DNA of 64,000 nucleotides from Paraprevotella xylaniphila YIT 11841 (lineage in GTDB: Bacteria > Bacteroidota > Bacteroidia > Bacteroidales > Bacteroidaceae), in the NCBI RefSeq assembly GCF_000205165.1, contig NZ_GL883887.1, positions 62,001 to 126,000 on the forward strand. Reading direction: 5' to 3'. Numbering within the stretch: the stretch's first letter is position 1; each line of letters starts with the position of its first letter. Below, piece by piece: positions 17,733-25,387 of this stretch. The notes under the pieces were generated by a model. The model had not been told where the DNA came from. It did not search any database and saw only the letters and a list, made by a program, of their open reading frames with translations. A program made the position numbers and the translations under genes.

Positions 17733-18347
17733 TCATTCTGTCTCCTCAAATTCTTCCGAGGCATTTGCCACTAACGCCTTTCCTATTTCCAACTGCAAGA
17801 ATTTAGGCAACTGAAGCAGCTTTGCCATAAGTTGGCTATAAGTAAACCCAACCTTGGTATCCAGTATTGGTTCCTCTTCAATGTCCGTGTCAATCCTTTC
17901 TACAGACTCTGAACCTTCAATGAAATCGGAATAGTCCGGATTCTCAGGCCAATTTTCTATCGTACCGTCACTATTGATCTTTAAACGGATATAGTCACCG
18001 CAGTCATCTGAATTCGGAATCAGACCGTTTGGCACATAACCGGCTATCTTGCATATCACTTTTTTATCTTTATCGAGCAGGAAATATGTTCCGCTGTCGC
18101 ATATCTTGGCCTGCAGGTACAGATCCCCATATTCAGGCTTCCAATTCAGCAGTTTATGTGTTTTCAAATTGATTATTCCCGACCACATACCTTTAGAAAC
18201 TAACGGATATTTGTTCTCGTATAGTTCTCCCATCCAAGCGTTCGTATAGCTGCACATTTCCTCGTTATATGGGAAATATATCATAAGATAGTGCGTAATC
18301 TCAGTTAATTCCTGCTCCTTAATGCCAATCAAAATCTGTTTCGCCAT
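17733..18347 (-). CDS. Unrecognised third gene of the AbiE operon
   Basis: A 204-aa acidic, soluble protein of unknown family. The centre reads like a beta-rich fold (ICKIAGYVPNGLIPNSDDCG, followed by DYIRLKINSDGTIENW), a style I associate with Bacteroidales immunity-type proteins, but only loosely. The C-terminus is a helix ending in a Glu-rich tail (EEFEETE). It starts 23 nt after the AbiEii toxin stop, on the same strand, so it is probably co-transcribed with the pair. It may be a passenger, a modulator or an unrelated cargo gene. No catalytic motif is visible. Confidence 0.7.
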   Translation of the reverse strand: MAKQILIGIKEQELTEITHYLMIYFPYNEEMCSYTNAWMGELYENKYPLVSKGMWSGIINLKTHKLLNWKPEYGDLYLQAKICDSGTYFLLDKDKKVICKIAGYVPNGLIPNSDDCGDYIRLKINSDGTIENWPENPDYSDFIEGSESVERIDTDIEEEPILDTKVGFTYSQLMAKLLQLPKFLQLEIGKALVANASEEFEETE

Positions 18348-18370
18348 AATCAGTAAAAATTAATAGTAAC

Positions 18371-19198
18371 TTATTCAAACTTCATCATATCCGCCAACTG
18401 GACAAAATAATCGTTTGACCAGATATCGAGTTCCTTGGGGTTCCTGACAAACGGAAGGACATCGTTCTTTACCTGGTTGATATTAGCCGAAGCTAATCTG
18501 TCTTTCAACTGAGCCATGAATGTCTCCTGCCCGATTTCTTCATTGTTAAACTGGCGGATACGCTCTGCGAGATGGGCAAAATCAAGAGGAACATTGTGCC
18601 GGACATACCATTCAAAATCATACCAGTCACGACCTTTCACCCTGTTTTTCCAACCCCTGTACACCAATGCGTGCATCTTCCCGGCAAACAAATCAGGCAA
18701 AGTGAAACAGCGTGTCATGAAGGAGTGAGGCTGTAGAAGCAGCTTTTGCTCAGTCCTGAAATTCAACGGTGGCTGGGTATCAACTTCAATTTTGATTTTT
18801 ATGGATTTATCGGTCTGGAAAGACACATCATATACATCCGTATTGTCTTTCAGGAAAGCGGATTCCACCTTACCAAAACTCTTTTTGTCTTTCTTTTTAA
18901 TCTCCACTTCACGACCGACAATGGCAAATTCATCTATTATCGGCTGGAAGTATTTCGTAAAATCGAACTTGTCATCGGGAACCAAGAGGGAAAAATCCAT
19001 ATCCTCGCTGAAGCGTTGAAGACCATGAAAAATTCTGAGGCAGGTACCGCCATAGAAAGCGGCCACATCGAAGAAACCGCCATTATAGAGCCCGGCAAGT
19101 ATCACCTGCTGATTCACTTCAAATATGGCATTACGCCTTTCTTGTTCCGTTGTTGCACCATATGCAGAGAGCATATTGTCATAAATCTCATTCTTCAT
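18371..19198 (-). CDS. AbiEii-type nucleotidyltransferase toxin
   Basis: A 275-aa protein of the nucleotidyltransferase AbiEii/AbiGii toxin family. The motif FYGGTCLRIFHGLQRFSEDM followed by DF carries the GG/T, the conserved Arg and the metal-binding ExD pair. Later GRDWYDFEWYVRHNVP and LPDLFAGKMHAL match the family's second conserved blocks. Its ATG overlaps the stop of the upstream antitoxin gene by 4 nt, the standard antitoxin-first order. In type IV systems the toxin modifies its target by nucleotide transfer and can abort phage infection. All catalytic residues appear intact. Confidence 0.92.
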   Translation of the reverse strand: MKNEIYDNMLSAYGATTEQERRNAIFEVNQQVILAGLYNGGFFDVAAFYGGTCLRIFHGLQRFSEDMDFSLLVPDDKFDFTKYFQPIIDEFAIVGREVEIKKKDKKSFGKVESAFLKDNTDVYDVSFQTDKSIKIKIEVDTQPPLNFRTEQKLLLQPHSFMTRCFTLPDLFAGKMHALVYRGWKNRVKGRDWYDFEWYVRHNVPLDFAHLAERIRQFNNEEIGQETFMAQLKDRLASANINQVKNDVLPFVRNPKELDIWSNDYFVQLADMMKFE

Positions 19199-19821
19199 TT
19201 TTTCAGCAATTTAAGTAAAGTACGGATTGAATCTGCCTTTTTGCCAACCTTGATATATTCCTCAAACAACCGGGCATCCATCTGCATAAAATCCTCCCAT
19301 TCCATCCGGATATCCTCTTCCAGATAAATTTCGGCATCTTTCAGATAACGCAAATTTACTTTTGAAGAATTGGCAATCAGATCACACAGAGCCTTTTCCG
19401 GCGTAGCCATCACAAACGCGTAGCCATCTTTCTTGATGCTTGTCAGCCCAACAGAGAATGCGGCCTTCGAGATATGCGTATATTCAAACCGTCCAAATGG
19501 CGTGTCAAAGTTCTTGGCATACTTCAAAGTCATGGACTGCTTGATGTAAACCTCTTCCGGTATCAGCCCATAATAGCGCAGAGCCGATGACATGGAAACA
19601 TACGAAGGGGCATACAGATGATTGGCTATCAATTCTGTCGAAAGGGTTTTCCCCGTTATTTCCGGACTACACACATAAAGTCCCTTCTTGAGACGTATTA
19701 TCTGTTTGTCACGCTCAAGCAACCTAAGCTTCTGGCTTCCACCCCTGATATGAGGAAACAGGGACTCCAATACGGAAGCTGTAACAGGGATATTTCCTAA
19801 TTGTCGCAATGGATTGTTCAT
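19195..19821 (-). CDS. AbiEi-type antitoxin/transcriptional regulator
   Basis: A 208-aa protein. The N-terminal 60 residues form a winged-helix DNA-binding domain (HIRGGSQKLRLLERDKQIIR, then LKKGLYV), and the rest is the antitoxin domain with YVSMSSALRYYGLIPE and ATPEKALCDLI, both typical of AbiEi proteins. It should repress its own promoter and neutralise the downstream toxin. The start ATG at 19821 lies only 4 nt after the -7 box at 19826-19833, so the transcript may have almost no leader. Confidence 0.9.
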   Translation of the reverse strand: MNNPLRQLGNIPVTASVLESLFPHIRGGSQKLRLLERDKQIIRLKKGLYVCSPEITGKTLSTELIANHLYAPSYVSMSSALRYYGLIPEEVYIKQSMTLKYAKNFDTPFGRFEYTHISKAAFSVGLTSIKKDGYAFVMATPEKALCDLIANSSKVNLRYLKDAEIYLEEDIRMEWEDFMQMDARLFEEYIKVGKKADSIRTLLKLLKK

Positions 19822-19825
19822 AGCA

Positions 19826-19853
19826 CAAAGATAGCTATTATTTTAATATCAAA
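19826..19853 (-). promoter_or_regulatory. Promoter of the AbiE operon
   Basis: The minus strand has TATCTTTG (19826-19833), a perfect -7 box, and TTTG (19850-19853) 16 nt upstream, shorter than the usual 19-21 nt. The remaining spacer up to 20108 is AT-rich and holds a short direct repeat AGATATGGG; no gene was seen in it. Confidence 0.6.
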
Positions 19854-20108
19854 GTATATTCAATATATTTTTCTACTTAAAATATTACTATATTGCAACC
19901 ATGATTTTTAGTGGCGCGAGATATGGGCAGAATCTTGCAGATATGGGTTCCGCATATACCTTCCTTGAAGTATAGATCCATCGCTTTCTCATGATAAAGC
20001 TCCCGTTTGAGTGAATGTTTGATTCGTATTTGTTTTTTGATTTTGCGAGTCAACTTTTTTCAGGGAATGACACATACTATTTTTGCAGTGCTTATATTTT
20101 CTTGTGAT

Positions 20109-21371
20109 TTATATCGACAAGTTTTGCCTATTAAAGACAGAAGAAAAACGTTCCTGATCGCTTTTCGCAATTCCCAATTTTGTGGCTAATGCTCTCCATT
20201 CCTTGACGGCATTCAGTACTTCACCAATGATTTGCTGAGCAATATGCTTCTGTAGCATATATTCCTCACACGAATTTAACAATTCATTCAAATCAGATTT
20301 ATTGGTATAGCTGTTGATTAACAGACTCTGATACTCATTCAGCGTTGGATTCATATCGTAAGCCGGAGCCAAAGTCCATCCCTGGGATGTCAGAAGGAAA
20401 CCATGATTACGAAAATGGTCATCCGTATTACCAATGCAGATATTGAATGCAACTCTGCGATACAGTTCTTGCAGATTATCCTCCACGTTGGTACAGTTCT
20501 GAAGTATGAAATCGACAATATCCAGATAGCCATGGCCGGTATTGGCATTATCACCATCATTTAAGCCCAAAAGAGTCATGGCTGAAGCAAAGTGTATGCG
20601 TTTACCGTCTTCCTTTCTGTCAAATCGTCGGGAAAGCAATGTATGGTATTTGTCGTTTGTGAAGATTACTCTTGTCTCTGCTGCGTGTATGCCGGCCTTC
20701 TTTGCCAATAGGTGTGAGAAATGTTCCCAAAGCCCAGTATCATAATCATCTTTGCGTGACGGGAACTTTGCTATATGCAGGATTTTGTTCTCGTCAATTA
20801 CGCTTGCCTTTGGACGCGCCCCGCCAAGGGATGAACCCGGTTGTACAAGCTGCTCGATCCAGCGTCTTTCAGGCAGTTGGTTCTCCTCTTCACTTTTTTC
20901 GATCTCAGAACTGGCAGCAATCAGTTCACGGATATCGGTTAGCGGTGGTATCCTTAGAACTTCACTTGCATTGATATATTCTCCGTCCAAGGAGTCCTTA
21001 AAACGGAGCCCACCCATGCGGGAGTAGTCTTCGATTCCGACAAGATAGTCAAAGGATGAAAGACGGCGAACAGGACGCTTCTCCTCTTTCGCCAGAATCT
21101 GTTCCCTGCGATTTATCAATGTGCGTCCCCATCTGTCTGGAAGGGCATCAGAAAAACATCCGAAAATATCCTTGCCAGGAGCTGTATATTGCTGCCCTGG
21201 ATAGTTGTTCAAGTCATCACTAAGAAACAAGTTGCCATAGTCCCTTAGCCAGTCATCACTATAGCAAAATCCATAACTGTCTGAGCCACGAAGTGATTCA
21301 TAGCTCAGTTCTCCGATCAGCCTTGGTTCTTTAAGCCAATCAAAGTCAGCAAACACATATAGTCGTTTCAT
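20109..21371 (-). CDS. hipA: HipA-family serine/threonine kinase toxin
   Basis: A 420-aa HipA-like kinase in one piece. The N-terminal lobe has FSDALPDRWGR; SSLGGARPKA is the ATP/P-loop region; the catalytic core reads ICIGNTDDHFRNHGF with the Asp and Asn of the kinase site, followed by LAPAYDMNPT as the DFG-like metal motif. HipA proteins phosphorylate aminoacyl-tRNA synthetases or related targets and slow growth. The gene begins 3 nt after the hipB stop. No motif is missing, so it should be active. Confidence 0.93.
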   Translation of the reverse strand: MKRLYVFADFDWLKEPRLIGELSYESLRGSDSYGFCYSDDWLRDYGNLFLSDDLNNYPGQQYTAPGKDIFGCFSDALPDRWGRTLINRREQILAKEEKRPVRRLSSFDYLVGIEDYSRMGGLRFKDSLDGEYINASEVLRIPPLTDIRELIAASSEIEKSEEENQLPERRWIEQLVQPGSSLGGARPKASVIDENKILHIAKFPSRKDDYDTGLWEHFSHLLAKKAGIHAAETRVIFTNDKYHTLLSRRFDRKEDGKRIHFASAMTLLGLNDGDNANTGHGYLDIVDFILQNCTNVEDNLQELYRRVAFNICIGNTDDHFRNHGFLLTSQGWTLAPAYDMNPTLNEYQSLLINSYTNKSDLNELLNSCEEYMLQKHIAQQIIGEVLNAVKEWRALATKLGIAKSDQERFSSVFNRQNLSI

Positions 21372-21374
21372 AGC

Positions 21375-21695
21375 TTATTCTTTTTTGGATGCTCTCTCTC
21401 GCTTTTTCAAACTCAAATCCTGTAAAGCCTTTCCCATCGCGTCTTCTTTGGCAAGCAGAAGTATATCATCATCCAGTTGAAGCGCATAGAGAACTCTGAG
21501 ATAAATACCGATAGCGACTGTCGGTACACCCTTTTCAATCCGGCCAACCGTAAGCGGTGAGCAGGTTGCGCGTTCGGCAACCTGGGCCATGCTGAGATTC
21601 CTGCGCAGTCTAGCCAGTTTGATCTGCTCACCCACTATCTGCATCTTCTGCTCCAGTTTTCTTGGCAACTTGGTGCCCATTGTATTCTTTGCCAT
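21375..21695 (-). CDS. hipB: HipB-like XRE antitoxin
   Basis: A 106-aa helix-turn-helix protein (IKLARLRRNLSMAQVAERAT, then CSPLTVGRIEKG). A basic tail (LKKRERASKKE) follows. I chose the ATG at 21695; an upstream in-frame TTG at 21701 would add two residues but lies inside the probable operator. As the antitoxin it should bind the promoter dyad and, with HipA, autorepress the pair. Gap to hipA is 3 nt. Confidence 0.9.
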   Translation of the reverse strand: MAKNTMGTKLPRKLEQKMQIVGEQIKLARLRRNLSMAQVAERATCSPLTVGRIEKGVPTVAIGIYLRVLYALQLDDDILLLAKEDAMGKALQDLSLKKRERASKKE

Positions 21696-21725
21696 ATTCA
21701 ATATATCATATAATATGCAAATATA
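21693..21725 (-). promoter_or_regulatory. hipBA promoter and overlapping operator dyad
   Basis: The minus strand has TATATTTG (21718-21725) as -7 box, with no clear -33. Immediately downstream, CATATT...AATATG half-sites (21693-21717) form a dyad that reaches the hipB start codon and is a likely HipB site. Confidence 0.5.
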
Positions 21726-21798
21726 CTACTTTTTATCTATTTAATGATGTATTATAGGTGAAAAACCGCAAGAATAGAAGATATGGTATTTAAGCGGG

Positions 21799-21850
21799 TC
21801 TACACTTTTCCATCAAAATTGAGGCTTAAAATCTACACTTTTCCATGAAA
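21799..21850. repeat. Two direct copies of an 18-bp motif, possible IS end remnant
   Basis: TCTACACTTTTCCAT followed by an A-rich end occurs at 21799-21818 and 21832-21850, 33 bp apart. Repeated terminal motifs of this kind are known for IS21-family ends, but no transposase gene is present, so this is at most a scar. Confidence 0.4.
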
Positions 21851-22265
21851 TCAGCACCTTTACTTTATCCCCGTATTCATATATACGCCAATTAAAGTAA
21901 AGTCAAAACAGAGGGAAGAAAAGAGATGGCTCCGCCAAACAGACCAGCCGATTTGCCGAAGTCTACCAATGATACAGCCTGTTTTTTCTTTTGGCTGCAA
22001 AATCTTCGTGACTGCATCTTGCTTTTAGTTGACATCAGTTGGTGAAAATCCCACTTATTTTCGTACCTTCGCAACGGATAGAAAACAGGTGGACTTCGGA
22101 CGGGAAAAGGGAATTTTTCCGTTGGTTCTGATTCAAGTGAAAGGTGCGGCAAAACGGACGGTTTTTGGCCTGAAAAACAAGCGAGAAAAGGCTTTTCTAC
22201 CGTTTAAAACGCAACTCTTTCACATTCAGGTTGTTCGGTATGCTGCATCGGAAAGGGGATTTTTA
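21851..22265. other. Gene-free spacer between hipBA and the symporter gene
   Basis: No convincing gene. Weak open frames exist on both strands (21892-22152 minus, 22029-22397 plus) with no recognisable protein. On the plus strand TACCTTCG (22064-22071) resembles a -7 box with a TTGG element upstream, but no gene follows it. Base composition becomes visibly GC-richer from here on. Confidence 0.5.
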
Positions 22266-23726
22266 CTACCGTTTATCCATATCCGGAGAATAAGCCTTGG
22301 AAAACGCATACAACCCCACGAACGTGAACAATCCGTTCAACATCAGCAATTCGTATCCGAAACGATAACCATAGGCCGAAACGGTCCAGGCGTCTAACAA
22401 GTAGCACCCCATGGGTGCCGCGACACAAATCCACGGGACAGCCGCAAGCCAGAGTTTGCGCCGGGTAAACATGCCGAAAGCAAACAAGCCCAACAACGGC
22501 CCGTAAGTGTAAGAAGCCACCACATAAATGGCATCGATGACACTGGAATCGTTTACGGCCTCAAAACACAAGATAAAACCGACAAAGAGCAAAGCTATTA
22601 CTCCGTGTACCTTCTTTCTTACTGCTTCCGGACGGGTAAACCTCCGCTCCACGTCCAGAATGTCCACACAAAAACTGGTGGTCAAGGCCGTCAGTGCGGA
22701 ATCCGCACTGCTGAACGCCGCAGCGATAATACCGATAGTAAACAGTACCAACACTCCATTCCCTAAATGGCCTTCCGCACAAAACAAGGGCAAAATGTCA
22801 TCTCCCTTCACGGGCAAGTCTATACCCTCGCGCGATGCCAAAGCCAACAGCAGGACGCCCACTCCCAGAAACAGCATATTCAAGGGTATGAACGAAAAGC
22901 CGTACGAGCACATGTCTTTCTGCGCATCATGCAGGTTCTTGCACGTAAGATTCTTCTGCATCATATCCTGATCCAACCCCGTCATGACAATCACAATAAA
23001 AATGCCGCTCAGGAACTGCTTCACGAAATGTTGCCGTGAAGTCCAATCGTCCCATTCTATCCAACGACCGTAAGGACTTTCCACCACATGCCGCACTGCC
23101 TCAACCACCGTAAAATCGTTCAAACGGCACAGTTGGTACAAAATCAACACCAGTGCCGTTACCAGACATAAAGTTTGCAAAGCGTCGGTCCACACCAACG
23201 ATTTTATGCCTCCCCTGAAGGTGTATAGCCAAATCAGGAAAACCGTTCCGGACGCCGTGACCTCGAACGGAACCCCCAAGCTTCCGAACACGTAATTCTG
23301 CAAAATCAGGCACACTAAATACAACCGCGCGGCTGCCCCCAACATTTTAGATAACAAGAAAAAAGAAGCTCCGGTCCGATAGGCCGCCTTGCCGAACCGG
23401 ACATCCAAATAAGCATAAATGGAGGTCAGGTTCAGCTTATAATACAAAGGCAACAATACAAAAGCCACTACGAGATACCCAAAAAAGAAACCTACACACA
23501 TCTGCATGTAGGTCATATCCGCGTCCCTTACCATCCCCGGCACCGACACGAAACTCACTCCAGACAAGGAAGCCCCTATCATGCCGAACGCCACCGCCCA
23601 CCATGGCGACCGTCTGCCTCCCCGGAAAAACGTATCGTTGTCCCCCGTCCCACCGGCCTTACGGGAGACGGCAAACAGCAGAAGGAAATAAAGAACCGTT
23701 GTCAGTATGATATAAAATGCACTCAT
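22266..23726 (-). CDS. Sodium:solute symporter (SSS family)
   Basis: A 486-aa membrane protein with about 13 hydrophobic helices. The first segment is followed by FFRGGRRSPWWAVAFGMIGA and SLSGVSFVSVPG, the conserved TM1/TM2 region of SSS transporters; YLDVRFGK and GGIKSLVWTDALQ are further family marks. Na+-driven uptake of a small organic solute is expected; the substrate is not evident. It lies 54 nt after the PurF-like gene on the same strand, so the two may be co-transcribed. Confidence 0.9.
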   Translation of the reverse strand: MSAFYIILTTVLYFLLLFAVSRKAGGTGDNDTFFRGGRRSPWWAVAFGMIGASLSGVSFVSVPGMVRDADMTYMQMCVGFFFGYLVVAFVLLPLYYKLNLTSIYAYLDVRFGKAAYRTGASFFLLSKMLGAAARLYLVCLILQNYVFGSLGVPFEVTASGTVFLIWLYTFRGGIKSLVWTDALQTLCLVTALVLILYQLCRLNDFTVVEAVRHVVESPYGRWIEWDDWTSRQHFVKQFLSGIFIVIVMTGLDQDMMQKNLTCKNLHDAQKDMCSYGFSFIPLNMLFLGVGVLLLALASREGIDLPVKGDDILPLFCAEGHLGNGVLVLFTIGIIAAAFSSADSALTALTTSFCVDILDVERRFTRPEAVRKKVHGVIALLFVGFILCFEAVNDSSVIDAIYVVASYTYGPLLGLFAFGMFTRRKLWLAAVPWICVAAPMGCYLLDAWTVSAYGYRFGYELLMLNGLFTFVGLYAFSKAYSPDMDKR

Positions 23727-23780
23727 ACGGCTCTTCTGCTTACGGTGCCAGGTTCATCCGTCGGTCCCGGAGGGCAAGTG

Positions 23781-25214
23781 CTATTCATCCGTATTATCCT
23801 CTTCCAAGGTAAAACGGCTGCTCCCGTCGAAACAATGCGTACATACCTGACATTTAGGCAAGCCTATGGCTTCTATAAGGTCTTCCAGCGTGTTGAACTT
23901 CAAGGAGGAGAGGTTCAGGCGTTCGGCTATCGTATCCACCATACGTTGGTATTCCGGCGACCCCGTCTGCGCGTATTTCTCCAAGTTCTTGTTCTCATCC
24001 CCCTCGAACTCCTTAATCAGCCGACGCGTAATCAACTCCATATCGCTTTTCGATGACGTGAAATTGATAAACGGGCAACCGTAAATCAACGGAGGGCAAG
24101 CAATACGCATGTGCACCTCTTTGGCCCCATAGTCGAATAAGATTTTCGTATTGTCGCGCAGTTGCGTTCCCCTCACGATGGAATCATCGCAGAAAAGTAC
24201 ACGCTTATCTTTCAGCATGTCGCGGTTGGCTATCAGCTTCATCTTGGCCACCAAGGAACGCATCTCCTGATTGCTCGGAGTGAAGCTCCGGGGCCATGTA
24301 GGAGTGTACTTGGAAATGGCACGTTGGTAGGGCACTCCCTTTCCTGCCGCATACCCCAAAGCCATGCCGATACCGGAATCCGGTATGCCACAGGCACAAT
24401 CCACTTCGGCCTGGTCCCTCTCCCCCATCTTCTTGCCGCAAGCAAAGCGGAACTCTTCCACGTTCTTACCCTCATAGCAGGAAGTAGGGAAACCGTAATA
24501 CACCCAAAGGAAGGAACAGACTTGCATGCGCTTATGCGGACGGCGCAAACACTCCATCCCCTCGGCCTGCAACCGGACAATCTCACCGGGACCGAGGTAA
24601 TACACGGTCTCGTAATCCAGATTGGGAAATGCCGTAGACTCCCCGGTTACGGCATACGCTCCTTCTTTCTTACCTACTACGACTGGTGTACGTCCCCAAC
24701 TGTCTCTTGCAGCTATAATGCCATCTTCCGTCAGCAACAACAAGGAACAAGACCCTTTGATTTCCTTATACATGTGTTCGATACCTTCCACAAAAGTCTG
24801 TCCTTGGTTAATAAGCAAAGCTATCAGTTCGGTAGGGTTTATCTTACCTGAGCTGAACTCTGAGAAATGCATGCCCTGCTCCAGAAGCTTTGCGGCCAAG
24901 TCTTCCGCATTATTGATTTTCGCTACCGTCACGATCGCAAAACGTCCCAAATGCGAATTCATCAACAAAGGCTGTGCATCCGTATCACTGATGATACCGA
25001 CACCGGCATTCCCTTTAAACTGCCCCAACTCGTCCTCAAACTTCGTCCGGAAATAAGTACTCTCCAAATTATGTATCGAGCGGATAAAACCATGCTCTTT
25101 ACTATAAGTGGCCAACCCGCCACGCCGTGTACCTAAATGAGAATTATAATCTGTGCCGTAAAACAAATCGGCCACGCACTGCGTCTTTGAGATGACGCCG
25201 AAAAAACCTCCCAT
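23781..25214 (-). CDS. Amidophosphoribosyltransferase-like protein without N-terminal Cys
   Basis: A 477-aa PurF homologue. The N-terminus is MGGFFGV, whereas PurF needs Cys as first residue after Met removal for its glutaminase site; that Cys is absent here. HLGTRRGG, ISDTDAQP and RDSWGRTPVVVGK still show the glutaminase fold. The phosphoribosyltransferase domain keeps the PRPP loop CDDSIVRGTQ (about residues 340-349). The C-terminal CQVCTHC may bind a metal or an Fe-S cluster. I recall this paralogue as conserved in Bacteroidales. It may use free ammonia or serve another reaction. I chose ATG 25214 because sequence upstream of it is not protein-like and contains the promoter. Confidence 0.85.
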   Translation of the reverse strand: MGGFFGVISKTQCVADLFYGTDYNSHLGTRRGGLATYSKEHGFIRSIHNLESTYFRTKFEDELGQFKGNAGVGIISDTDAQPLLMNSHLGRFAIVTVAKINNAEDLAAKLLEQGMHFSEFSSGKINPTELIALLINQGQTFVEGIEHMYKEIKGSCSLLLLTEDGIIAARDSWGRTPVVVGKKEGAYAVTGESTAFPNLDYETVYYLGPGEIVRLQAEGMECLRRPHKRMQVCSFLWVYYGFPTSCYEGKNVEEFRFACGKKMGERDQAEVDCACGIPDSGIGMALGYAAGKGVPYQRAISKYTPTWPRSFTPSNQEMRSLVAKMKLIANRDMLKDKRVLFCDDSIVRGTQLRDNTKILFDYGAKEVHMRIACPPLIYGCPFINFTSSKSDMELITRRLIKEFEGDENKNLEKYAQTGSPEYQRMVDTIAERLNLSSLKFNTLEDLIEAIGLPKCQVCTHCFDGSSRFTLEEDNTDE

Positions 25215-25240
25215 AAATATCGTGTATGTGAATTTGGGCA

Positions 25241-25248
25241 CAAAATTA
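25241..25248 (-). promoter_or_regulatory. -7 box for the PurF-like gene
   Basis: The minus strand reads TAATTTTG, 26 nt before the chosen ATG. It lies inside the frame of a possible upstream start, which supports the shorter protein. No clear -33 box. Confidence 0.5.
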
Positions 25249-25285
25249 AGAAAAAACAACGATACACTATATCCATTTTTATTAT

Positions 25286-25293
25286 TATCTTTG
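25286..25293 (+). promoter_or_regulatory. -7 box for the DUF5686 gene
   Basis: TATCTTTGC is a perfect -7 match, divergent from the PurF-like promoter and about 95 nt before the chosen GTG start. No TTTG at the expected -33 position. Confidence 0.5.
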
Positions 25294-25387
25294 CCTGCGT
25301 CACTCTGAAAATCGCGATTAAGCAAGAGCAGAGCCGAGCTTGCTCGGGCCATACCGAGCCGGGGCGATTCATTTAAAACCGATAAAC

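Noticed and set aside
21892-22397. Two weak frames (minus 86 aa, plus 122 aa) in the spacer before the symporter gene
   Set aside because: No recognisable domains, low-complexity composition, and the plus frame runs into the symporter coding region.
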